A stretch of 64,000 nt of DNA, from the NCBI GenBank assembly GCA_035938175.1, contig DASZHD010000010.1, positions 14,297 through 78,296 on the forward strand, given 5' to 3'. The notes below the pieces were generated by a model. That model was not told the DNA's origin. It ran no database searches and was given only the letters and a program-made list of their open reading frames with translations. Positions 34,645-40,959 of the stretch are shown piece by piece. The first letter of the stretch is position 1; each line of letters begins with the position of its first letter. Both the position numbers and the translations under genes were made by a program. The stretch comes from DASRDE01 sp035938175 (lineage in GTDB: Bacteria; Vulcanimicrobiota; Vulcanimicrobiia; Vulcanimicrobiales; Vulcanimicrobiaceae).

Positions 34645-35787
34645 ATTCGCGCACTATTTCTGAGCGCCGACGTCGGCGTCGGCCATACGTCCGCCGCCAA
34701 AGCGCTGCGCGCGGGATGCGCCGCGGTAGATCCGGCGTTCGCATCCGTTATCGTCGATTCGTACAAGTATTCCGCATCCGTCTTCTCCGGTGTCGTTTCC
34801 AAAGGGTACATCGGCATGGTAAAAACCATTCCGCAGATGTACCGCTTCCTGTACAACCGCGCAGAAATGGCGACCGAGGTCGGGCCGTTTCGAGCATGGG
34901 TGCATCAATTCACCGCACAGAATATCCGCGCGTTCATGCTGGACTATTCGCCGGATATCGTTGTTTGCACGCACGCGTTTCCATGCGGTGTCATGGCGGA
35001 ATACAAAAAGCTCTACGCAGATTCTCCGCCGGTGTTCGGCGTCGTTACGGATTTCGCAGTCCACGCCTTTTGGATGCACCGGAACGTCGAAGGTTACGCC
35101 GTCGCAACGCTGCAGATGCAGGATGCAATGGTCTCACGCGGCGTCGATCGCGCGCGAATCCACGTTTCCGGAATCCCCATCGGACCCGCATTCGGAGCAG
35201 CGGCGCCGGCACGCGAGGTCTTGCGCGACCGTCTAGGCCTTCCGCAAGATCGCCGCATCGTGCTCGTCATGGGCGGGGGACTCGGGATTGCGCCGCTTCA
35301 AACGATCATGCGCGCATTGGAAAACGTGGACGAACCCACGTGTGCGGTGGCCATCGTCGGCCGCAGTAAGCGGGCGGAACTGCGCGCTCTGGAGTCAGCC
35401 GAACGCGTGCGGTATCCGGTTCGCATCTTGGGCTTCGTGGAAAACGTGCACGATTACATGCACGCTGCGGACGTTCTCGTCACCAAGCCCGGCGGACTGA
35501 CCTCTGCGGAAGCGCTGGCAGCCAACGTTCCACTGGTCCTGTTCAAGCCGCTGCCCGGGCAAGAGGAGCGGAATACGCGCTACCTCGTTGCAAGCGGTGC
35601 GGCTTTGCGCGCGAAGAATGCGCGCGATCTTACGCGCTGCGTGCAGTTATTGCTTGCCGACGCCGAGAAGCGGGATGAAATGCGTGCGGCCATGCGCGTG
35701 CTTGCGAAGCCCGATGCGGCGGCGGATATCGCCGGCGCGATGCAATCGATTGCGGGCGCGGGCCGGAAAGGAGAGGCAATCGCGTGA
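34645..35787 (+). CDS. MGDG-synthase-type glycosyltransferase (GT28), probable AUU start
   Basis: A 380-residue processive or monogalactosyl/glucosyl diacylglycerol synthase of the GT28/MurG type. Conserved sequence begins RALFLSADVGVGHTSAAKAL, the MGDG-synthase N-terminus, so the first ordinary ATG (34816) is ~57 residues too late. No ATG, GTG or TTG lies between the DUF1292 TAG (34642-34644) and 34816 in this frame. ATT 34645 abuts that stop and is 10 nt after GGGAG (34630-34634). The C-terminal UDP-sugar domain has VLVMGGGLGIAPL and TKPGGLTSAEALAANVPLV. It probably glucosylates or galactosylates membrane lipid. Overlaps doxX by 4 bp. Confidence 0.92.
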   Translation: MRALFLSADVGVGHTSAAKALRAGCAAVDPAFASVIVDSYKYSASVFSGVVSKGYIGMVKTIPQMYRFLYNRAEMATEVGPFRAWVHQFTAQNIRAFMLDYSPDIVVCTHAFPCGVMAEYKKLYADSPPVFGVVTDFAVHAFWMHRNVEGYAVATLQMQDAMVSRGVDRARIHVSGIPIGPAFGAAAPAREVLRDRLGLPQDRRIVLVMGGGLGIAPLQTIMRALENVDEPTCAVAIVGRSKRAELRALESAERVRYPVRILGFVENVHDYMHAADVLVTKPGGLTSAEALAANVPLVLFKPLPGQEERNTRYLVASGAALRAKNARDLTRCVQLLLADAEKRDEMRAAMRVLAKPDAAADIAGAMQSIAGAGRKGEAIA

Positions 35788-36362
35788 AATTAGCGTCGCA
35801 TTGGTCGTATGCGGCCTGGTTCTCGGTCTTGCGAATATATACGGGGCTGTTTTGGCTCGTACACGGCATTCCAAAATTCTTGAGTCCCGATAAATTCATG
35901 CCGCCGAACGGCTTCATGCCGAAAATGGTCCAAGACGCCGCAAGTTCTCAAACGGGTCCGTATCACGATTTTCTGGTGAACGTCGTCATCCCGAATATCA
36001 ATATCTTCGCGGAACTCCAGCGGCTTGGAGAAGTCCTGACGGGGCTTGCATTGTTGTTCGGGTTGCTCACGCGGCTTGGTGGTTTGGTAGGCTGTTTTCT
36101 GGCGCTCAATTACATGGCTGCGCAAGGTGAATTTTCGCATTTGACGACGCTCGGCAGTTTGGATGGAGCTGCGTTCATGCTCTCGTTCATGATGTTGGTC
36201 GTACCGGCGGGGCGCGTCTTCGGTGTCGATGCGTTGATGGCGCGCCCGCGAACCGTTGCCGCGTCCGGCCCGCGCGTAACTCCCGAGTTCGTAGACGAAC
36301 CCAAACCGGCTGCGACTCCGCCGGCCGCGCCACCTCCGGCTACGCCGTCGTCCGGAAGTTAA
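35784..36362 (+). CDS. DoxX-family membrane protein
   Basis: A 192-residue integral membrane protein with four hydrophobic segments and the DoxX-type motif LRIYTGLFWLVHGIPKF. Its GTG start overlaps the glycosyltransferase stop. DoxX proteins are small quinone-linked or redox-associated membrane proteins with few defined functions. The last ~50 residues form a Pro/Ala-rich cytoplasmic or external tail (PAATPPAAPPPATPSS). No terminator is visible before the tRNA cluster that begins ~70 bp later. Confidence 0.88.
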   Translation: MKLASHWSYAAWFSVLRIYTGLFWLVHGIPKFLSPDKFMPPNGFMPKMVQDAASSQTGPYHDFLVNVVIPNINIFAELQRLGEVLTGLALLFGLLTRLGGLVGCFLALNYMAAQGEFSHLTTLGSLDGAAFMLSFMMLVVPAGRVFGVDALMARPRTVAASGPRVTPEFVDEPKPAATPPAAPPPATPSSGS

Positions 36363-36433
36363 CCGTGTCGCGCTAGGTCCGCACGGGCCGCCTGTGGTAT
36401 AGTGGTCCGCGACCCGCGAGCCAGGCGGCCACT

Positions 36434-36521
36434 GGAGAGGTGGGTGAGTGGCTGAAACCAGTCGTTTGCTAAATGACCGACGGTCAAAAACCGTCCGAGG
36501 GTTCGAATCCCTCCCTCTCCG
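36434..36521 (+). tRNA. tRNA-Ser (anticodon GCT)
   Basis: An 88-nt class II tRNA with acceptor GGAGAGG/CCTCTCC, discriminator G, anticodon loop TTGCTAA, long variable arm (ACGGTC...) and T-loop TTCGAAT. Reads AGC/AGU. No encoded CCA. Confidence 0.95.
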
Positions 36522-36566
36522 GATTGCTTTGCGCAACACCATCCGTGCATATGCACTGTGAAGGGG

Positions 36567-36596
36567 AAAAATAAAACCGCGAAGTACCCTTCGCGG
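36567..36596 (-). terminator. Strong minus-strand intrinsic terminator inside the tRNA cluster
   Basis: On the minus strand, CCGCGAAG-GGTA-CTTCGCGG forms a perfect 8-bp stem followed by TTTTATTTTT. On the plus strand there is no T-tract. No minus-strand gene is known to end here. Confidence 0.7.
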
Positions 36597-36600
36597 CTGT

Positions 36601-36674
36601 GCGGTCGTAGCTCAATTGGATAGAGCAACAGGCTACGAACTTGTAGGTTGGGGGTTCGAGTCCCTCCGACCGCG
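36601..36674 (+). tRNA. tRNA-Arg (anticodon ACG)
   Basis: A 74-nt tRNA with acceptor GCGGTCG/CGACCGC, anticodon stem ACAGG/CTTGT and loop CTACGAA. This is the tRNA whose A34 TadA converts to inosine; tadA lies 0.6 kb downstream. Confidence 0.95.
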
Positions 36675-36685
36675 CGATCTTCAAG

Positions 36686-36710
36686 GCCACGCGCGAGCGT
36701 GGCTTTCTTG
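36686..36710 (+). terminator. Intrinsic terminator after tRNA-Arg(ACG)
   Basis: AAGGCCACGC/GCGTGGCTTT stem with GCGA loop (36686-36703) and TTTCTTG tail, 12 bp after the tRNA. Confidence 0.8.
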
Positions 36711-36714
36711 CACC

Positions 36715-36744
36715 TTGAAACGCCTGGACTGGGTCTGATAGAGT
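36715..36744 (+). promoter_or_regulatory. Promoter for tRNA-Met
   Basis: TTGAAA (36715-36720), 18-bp spacer, TAGAGT (36739-36744). The tRNA-Met 5' end is 30 bp after the -10 box, and a terminator separates it from the previous tRNA, so it needs its own promoter. Confidence 0.55.
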
Positions 36745-36773
36745 ATAGCGTCGAACGTGCGTAAGCGATTCGC

Positions 36774-36845
36774 GGCTCGGTAGCTCAGCGGTAGAGCGGG
36801 GGACTCATAAGCCCTAGGCCGTAGGTTCGAATCCTACCCGAGTCA
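36774..36845 (+). tRNA. tRNA-Met (anticodon CAT)
   Basis: A 72-nt tRNA with acceptor GGCTCGG/CCGAGTC (one G-T pair), discriminator A and anticodon loop with CAT (GGACTCATAAGCCC). The Watson-Crick-type first pair and lack of initiator features favour elongator Met; a lysidine-modified Ile-tRNA is possible. Confidence 0.9.
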
Positions 36846-36860
36846 GAAGTGTAACGGGCG

Positions 36861-36885
36861 CGGCCGCCACGCAGGCGGCCGTTCC
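36861..36885 (+). terminator. Hairpin after tRNA-Met (weak terminator)
   Basis: CGGCCGCC (36861-36868) pairs with GGCGGCCG (36874-36881) around ACGCA. The tail TTCCC is poor in T. Confidence 0.4.
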
Positions 36886-36909
36886 CGCGTTCAGAGGTAT
36901 GACCCAATC

Positions 36910-37146
36910 ATGTCAACGATTCCCTGCGATTTCTGTCCTCACCCGGTCGATCGCAATCAGATGGAAGAGATCGAAATTTCGCACTATGTGCCGGACAGCT
37001 CGGGCGACGACTTAGCCTACGCGCGGACGTATTTCTTCGGTCACCCCGACTGCGTGCGCAAATTTTACAGAGGGCTCGTCGACCATAAACTCGATCTGTT
37101 CAAGCATATTCCAAGTCCGGGGAATTCGCCGGAGAATCAACGCTAA
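36910..37146 (+). CDS. Small Cys-containing protein, unknown
   Basis: A 78-residue product between two tRNA genes. It starts MSTIPCDFCPHPVDR, with a CxxC pair, and later has FFGHPDCVRKFY, so Cys6/Cys9 with His/Cys could form a small treble-clef-type zinc site. It has no signal or membrane span. Not recognised. The codon use resembles its neighbours and the charged, compact sequence favours a real gene over a chance frame. Confidence 0.65.
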   Translation: MSTIPCDFCPHPVDRNQMEEIEISHYVPDSSGDDLAYARTYFFGHPDCVRKFYRGLVDHKLDLFKHIPSPGNSPENQR

Positions 37147-37156
37147 GCAGTTGCGT

Positions 37157-37230
37157 GCGCTCGTAGCTCAGCTGGATAGAGCACTACCCTCCGAAGGTAG
37201 GGGTCGGACGTTCGAATCGTCTCGAGCGCG
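37157..37230 (+). tRNA. tRNA-Arg (anticodon CCG)
   Basis: A 74-nt tRNA with acceptor GCGCTCG/CGAGCGC, anticodon stem CTACC/GGTAG and loop CTCCGAA. Followed directly by AATTTTTC. Confidence 0.95.
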
Positions 37231-37249
37231 AATTTTTCTTCAGGTTCTT

Positions 37250-37273
37250 GCGGACGGCGATGCGGCCGTCCGC
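37250..37273 (+). other. Perfect 9-bp hairpin before tadA
   Basis: GCGGACGGC (37250-37258) pairs with GCCGTCCGC (37265-37273), 17 nt before the tadA GTG. It has no T-tail, so it may be a leader structure or the processed end of the tRNA transcript. Confidence 0.5.
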
Positions 37274-37290
37274 GAGAATCTGCAGACGGC

Positions 37291-37752
37291 GTGAATCATT
37301 CAGTCGAGTCGCGCGACGAATTCTACGTTCGCCGCGCTATGGAGCTGGCAGCGGAGGCGCAAGCGGCGGGTGACGTGCCGATCGGCGCGGTGCTGGTGAG
37401 CGGCGACGTGGTAATCGAAGCCAAGAACGAAAAAGAGCTTCGTCCCGACGCGACCGCTCACGCCGAAATGCTTGTATTGCAGCAAGCTGCACAGCGGCTG
37501 CATGCTTGGCGGCTCTCCGGTGCGACGGTCTACGTCACAAAGGAACCGTGCGTGATGTGCGCCGGCGCCATGGTCGCCGCGCGCATCGGCCGTCTGGTCT
37601 ACGGCTGCCGCGACCCGAAGGGCGGCGCGGCCGGCAGCGTTTTGGACGTCGTCTCGCATCCTTCGCTGAATCACCGCATCGAAGTAACCGCCGGAGTGCT
37701 GGAAGCCGAAACGGCCGAACAACTGCAAGGGTTCTTTCGCAGACGGCGCTAA
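37291..37752 (+). CDS. tadA: tRNA-specific adenosine deaminase
   Basis: Converts A34 of tRNA-Arg(ACG) to inosine, an essential wobble modification. 153 residues from GTG 37291. Zinc-deaminase motifs ATAHAEMLVL (His and catalytic Glu) and EPCVMCAGAMVAARI (two Cys). The N-terminal DEFYVRRAMELAAEAQAAGDVPIGAVL is typical. The substrate tRNA is in the same cluster. In Bacillus tadA also lies next to a tRNA-Ser gene; the SRP RNA gene found there was not seen here. Confidence 0.97.
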   Translation: MNHSVESRDEFYVRRAMELAAEAQAAGDVPIGAVLVSGDVVIEAKNEKELRPDATAHAEMLVLQQAAQRLHAWRLSGATVYVTKEPCVMCAGAMVAARIGRLVYGCRDPKGGAAGSVLDVVSHPSLNHRIEVTAGVLEAETAEQLQGFFRRRR

Positions 37753-37801
37753 TTGGCTGCGGTCGTTTCGGCCGAAGCGCCGTTACAGGTTAAATGGGGT
37801 G

Positions 37802-37824
37802 CCCTGCGAGCTTTGCTCGTAGGG
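37802..37824 (+). terminator. Hairpin after tadA
   Basis: CCCTGCGAGC and GCTCGTAGGG form a 10-bp stem (one G-T) on a TTT loop. Followed by GGCGCG, so it lacks the T-tract of a classical terminator. It lies between tadA and tRNA-Ser(CGA). Confidence 0.45.
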
Positions 37825-37859
37825 GGCGCGCAGACAGGATGCCGGAGCGCCTGTTAAAT

Positions 37860-37947
37860 GGAGAGGTGGTCGAGTGGTTGAAGGCACCCGCCTCGAAAGC
37901 GGGCAGACGTGATGAGCGTCTCGAGAGTTCGAATCTCTCCCTCTCCG
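37860..37947 (+). tRNA. tRNA-Ser (anticodon CGA)
   Basis: An 88-nt class II tRNA with acceptor GGAGAGG/CCTCTCC, anticodon stem CCCGC/GCGGG, loop CTCGAAA and a long variable arm. Reads UCG. Its 3' part (from 37917) is duplicated at 38056. Confidence 0.95.
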
Positions 37948-37962
37948 AAGTCTCAAAAAGAG

Positions 37963-37988
37963 CCCCGCCAGGCGGGGTTCTTCTATTT
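37963..37988 (+). terminator. Intrinsic terminator of tRNA-Ser(CGA), copy 1
   Basis: CCCCGCC-A-GGCGGGG hairpin (effective CCCCG/CGGGG with CCAGG loop variants) followed by TTCTTCTATTT, 15 bp after the tRNA. Confidence 0.8.
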
Positions 37989-38101
37989 CACTCTCGAGAC
38001 GCTCATCGAAGCTTTAAACGTCGTCGATGCCTCGGCCGCTTGCGGCCGACATCGACGTCTCGAGAGTTCGAATCTCTCCCTCTCCGAAGTCTCAAAAAGA
38101 G

Positions 38102-38127
38102 CCCCGCCAGGCGGGGTTCTTCTATTT
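38102..38127 (+). terminator. Intrinsic terminator, duplicated copy 2
   Basis: Identical to the copy at 37963-37988, inside the second 93-bp repeat. It follows the pseudo-tRNA half. Confidence 0.8.
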
Positions 38128-38222
38128 CACTCTCGAGACGCTCATCGAGGCTCTTTTGTTATCCTCGCCTTCCCAAGTGGGCGCGAGTGGCACGAAGTCC
38201 CCGCGTTGAACGTTACCCCGAT

Positions 38223-38930
38223 ATGCCGCTCTCTCATATCGTCATGCACGTTGCGCTTTGCCAATCGGCGGTTCGCGAAGCCGCCAATCGCGACGTGCCG
38301 TTGCACATCGTCCTTACGGACCGGATCGAACGCACGGCGCTCGATCAGAAATTCAGCATCGAGCGCGGCTCCACGCGCGAAGCGCCGATCGAATTCGATA
38401 TTCCGTTCGGCATTTATCGCGCCAGCGTCAGCACGTCGACGTGCGGCGCGGTCGGGTATTTCTCGGTTATTCCCGACGTAAACCGCGGCGTTTCGATATC
38501 GCTGCAGCAAGGGCGGCCCCAAGCGCCGATCCCCCCGGCAATCGTTCAAGGGACCGCGCCGTTCGAATTCGCGTACGTGCAACCGGTGGTGGAAGTCTTT
38601 CCGAAAACCGTGAAGTGCGACGATCCGATCGGCGATCCGCTCAACGTCGGTATCGAAATGGATAACGAACCGAATTCGTACTACGCGACCATCGCGCCCA
38701 GCGCGGACCTGGAACGAAACGCGCCGGTTACGCTCGCCGTCCGAATGAACGACTCGCACGGCGGATATCAATATCTGCGCGTTCCAATTGGGGACGCGAT
38801 AGGCTACCGCACCGCGTGGCCTTCGCTAGGCCAGCTCAACATCACGTCCGGGCTTATCGACCAGCTCGCCGGCAAACCCGAAGACACGCTCTTGTGCATT
38901 CGGATGACGAAGACGACCGTCGGCGCCTAA
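38223..38930 (+). CDS. Conserved-looking protein of unknown function
   Basis: A 235-residue product from ATG 38223; the open frame further upstream runs through the tRNA and repeats and is not coding. No signal peptide or known motif. The sequence alternates beta-like stretches (RASVSTSTCGAVGYFSVIPD; FEFAYVQPVVEVFPKTVKCDD), suggesting an all-beta cytoplasmic protein. It is followed by a small hairpin and T-run (38926-38953), which may be its terminator. Confidence 0.7.
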   Translation: MPLSHIVMHVALCQSAVREAANRDVPLHIVLTDRIERTALDQKFSIERGSTREAPIEFDIPFGIYRASVSTSTCGAVGYFSVIPDVNRGVSISLQQGRPQAPIPPAIVQGTAPFEFAYVQPVVEVFPKTVKCDDPIGDPLNVGIEMDNEPNSYYATIAPSADLERNAPVTLAVRMNDSHGGYQYLRVPIGDAIGYRTAWPSLGQLNITSGLIDQLAGKPEDTLLCIRMTKTTVGA

Positions 38931-39041
38931 CGGCGCACTTAGGCCTTTTTTCCTAGGGCCGAGTAGCACATTTGTCGGGCGGAAGCCCAGCCCCCCACAC
39001 GAAGGTAAGACACAATACAGCAACGTCTTGAAGGGACGCAT

Positions 39042-40049
39042 ATGCAAAAACGTTTGGCCTTCGGTATAGCGGCCGCCGTATTGAGTATTTCCCTGAGCGC
39101 CTGCGGAGGCGGAAGCGGAAGCTCCGGCGCGCTGACGGCCGTACCCAAAGCGCCGCCTCCGGCGCCGGAGGTTTTGCCGACGGCCGTAAGCGGTACCACT
39201 GCGTCCTCCGTCGCAATCGGAACACAGTCGCCGTACGTGCGCGTGAACCCGGACGGCACGACGCTGCACGTGTATCCTCTGCCGGAAGTTCGGAACGCAT
39301 TTGCGGCGCGCGGTGCGGCTGCGTCGGGCAACGTCAACTATCACGGCGGAAAAGTCATCGATAATTCGGTAACGTACGCGATTTTCTGGGTGCCGCCCGG
39401 ATACAGCGTCAGCGCGAAATACGAGCCGGTGATCGAGCAGTTCTTTCACGACGTAGGAAACACCGGCGCTTACCGGATTCTCACGCAGTATTACGACAAG
39501 GACGGCAGCCCGCTCAATGCCAGCAGTCTGGGCGGCGCATGGGTCGACACGCGTCCATTCCCTTCGACGATGAACGACAGCGTCGTGCGCCAGGAAGTGC
39601 TGCACGCGATCTCCGTGAACGGTTGGCCCAAAGGCGGAATCGCCCCGATTTTCTTCGTGTTCACGGCGTCGAAAGCGAAAGTTTCATTCGCATACTGTGC
39701 GTATCACGGCAATTTCCCAAGCAACGGCAACCAAGTCATTTATTCTATCGTGCCGTATCAACGCGATCTGGGACCGCACGGCTGCGGTACGCCCTCCAAG
39801 GTGTTTCCGAACGATCAAGATGCGGATCTCACCATCGATACGCTCTGGCACGAGCTGGGCGAATCCGTTAGCGATCCGGTGGATGCGTGGTACCGCAATT
39901 CCGACGGCCAAGAAATCGGCGATATCTGTTCGTCGGCGTACGGTCCGTTGCGCAAAGACGGTTCGGACGTCACGCTGAACGGTCACGATTACGTCACGCA
40001 GCAGCTCTATTCCAATCATGGAAGCGAGTGCGAACAGACGTACGAATAA
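39042..40049 (+). CDS. EXORDIUM / phi-1-like lipoprotein, copy 2
   Basis: A 335-residue product with lipobox SLSACGGGSGSS behind GAAGGGA. Related in layout to the protein at 24440: NYHGGKVIDNSVTYAIFWVP, a core cysteine (SFAYCAYHGNFP), and WHELGESVSDPVDAWY (His codon at 39849) followed by EIGDICSSAYGP. The shared HExxE-x2-[ST]-[DN]P and EIGDxC blocks match my memory of plant EXORDIUM (phosphate-induced protein 1) C-termini. Function is unknown; surface location is likely. Two diverged copies in 15 kb point to an expanded family in this genome. Confidence 0.8.
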   Translation: MQKRLAFGIAAAVLSISLSACGGGSGSSGALTAVPKAPPPAPEVLPTAVSGTTASSVAIGTQSPYVRVNPDGTTLHVYPLPEVRNAFAARGAAASGNVNYHGGKVIDNSVTYAIFWVPPGYSVSAKYEPVIEQFFHDVGNTGAYRILTQYYDKDGSPLNASSLGGAWVDTRPFPSTMNDSVVRQEVLHAISVNGWPKGGIAPIFFVFTASKAKVSFAYCAYHGNFPSNGNQVIYSIVPYQRDLGPHGCGTPSKVFPNDQDADLTIDTLWHELGESVSDPVDAWYRNSDGQEIGDICSSAYGPLRKDGSDVTLNGHDYVTQQLYSNHGSECEQTYE

Positions 40050-40074
40050 CGCTTGAGGGCCGCGAGTTACAACG

Positions 40075-40665
40075 TTAAAGAACGGGAACTTGCGGCGCAG
40101 CGCTTTTCGGCAGAACGCCGAGTACGCGCGGATCGTCTGAAATTTCGATCTGGCGCTTGTACGGAACGAATCCGGACCGAATGTAGAACGGAATCGCCGA
40201 CGGATGATCGAGCGTGCACGTATGCACCCAAAAGCGCTCGATCGGATGCGACCAGGCAAAATCGATTGCGTGGTTCATCAGCCGGCGCCCGATGCCGCGG
40301 CCGACCACGTCCGGCATAACGCCGAAGAAGGTCAGCTCGCATTCGCCCGGGGTTCGAAAGTCCAGCTCCAACAAGCCCGCGTCGGTGCGGTCCACTTCGA
40401 CCGCATAGATCTCGACGCGCGGATCGCGGATGACGCCCAGCAGTTCCTCATCGCTCATGACCAGCCGCGACGTCCACAGATACGGCTCGCCCACCCCTCG
40501 AAAGAGCGTTCGATACCACTGCGGATCCGGTGACTCGACGCGCCGCACCGAGCAAACGGCTTGCGGTTCGTCACGCCGCTCCGGCTTGGAGCGCATTTCC
40601 AAACACGTCACGACGTTCGCGATTTTGCCCGGCGGCAGATCGATGTAGCCGTCAGCGAGCGACAT
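40075..40665 (-). CDS. GNAT-family N-acetyltransferase
   Basis: A 196-residue acetyl-CoA-dependent acyltransferase. The CoA loop is in GVMPDVVGRGIGRRLMNHAI (Q/RxxGxG/A type) and the C-terminal HPSAIPFYIRSGFVPYKRQ is the usual GNAT end. The substrate is unknown. Its start overlaps the small upstream gene by 14 bp. It is convergent with the EXORDIUM-like gene. Confidence 0.9.
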   Translation of the reverse strand: MSLADGYIDLPPGKIANVVTCLEMRSKPERRDEPQAVCSVRRVESPDPQWYRTLFRGVGEPYLWTSRLVMSDEELLGVIRDPRVEIYAVEVDRTDAGLLELDFRTPGECELTFFGVMPDVVGRGIGRRLMNHAIDFAWSHPIERFWVHTCTLDHPSAIPFYIRSGFVPYKRQIEISDDPRVLGVLPKSAAPQVPVL

Positions 40666-40885
40666 ACCGGTATTGGCCCGGCTGCCATTCGCACACGCTC
40701 TTGTCGTGCATGACGAACGATTCGCAGCCGTCGACGTCCGGATTGAATTCGGCGTTCAGCGCTTTGGTTGCGTTCCAGTCGACCGCAGGCTCCTGACGCG
40801 CGGCGGCGCGAGCTTTGGTGTACGAAAACTGCGGATTTTTCGTTAGCGTATTCAACGATTTGGCGAGGCGTTGCGCGTCGTTCAT
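40652..40885 (-). CDS. Small protein of unknown function
   Basis: A 77-residue product (MNDAQRLAKSLNTLTKNPQF) coupled to the GNAT gene by a 14-bp overlap. It has two cysteines (DGCESFVMH, KSVCEWQPG) and no signal. Not recognised. It is divergent from the S9 peptidase, whose start lies 75 bp away. Confidence 0.6.
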   Translation of the reverse strand: MNDAQRLAKSLNTLTKNPQFSYTKARAAARQEPAVDWNATKALNAEFNPDVDGCESFVMHDKSVCEWQPGQYRYVAR

Positions 40886-40959
40886 ATGCTACGCTTCCGG
40901 CGCGGCCGAGGGGCTTCCTCGCGCGCGTGGAAAGCGCCGCTGCGGGAGGACGCCGCGCT

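Larger units (their letters stand above)
37917..38148 (+). repeat. 93-bp direct duplication of tRNA-Ser 3' half plus terminator
   Basis: Copies at 37917-38009 and 38056-38148 are identical and separated by 46 bp. Each holds the tRNA variable arm/T-arm/acceptor 3' strand, the terminator and the distal segment CTCTCGAGACGCTCATC. That distal segment is the reverse complement of tRNA positions 37911-37927. The second copy lacks a 5' half and is a pseudo-tRNA remnant. The spacer can form a hairpin with arms CGTCGATG and CATCGACG. Confidence 0.92.

Noticed and set aside
37753..37859. SRP RNA (ffs) after tadA, as in Bacillus
   Set aside because: The gap is too short and lacks the conserved GGAA-tetraloop helix 8 sequence; only a simple hairpin is visible.
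37860..38148. Integrated mobile element at tRNA-Ser
   Set aside because: The direct repeats are only 46 bp apart and no integrase or cargo gene is present; at most a relic or a simple tandem duplication.
37794..38481. Long plus-strand reading frames running through tRNA-Ser(CGA) and its duplicated half
   Set aside because: They cross a tRNA gene and two terminators, and contain the repeated segment twice. Only the part from ATG 38223 looks like protein.
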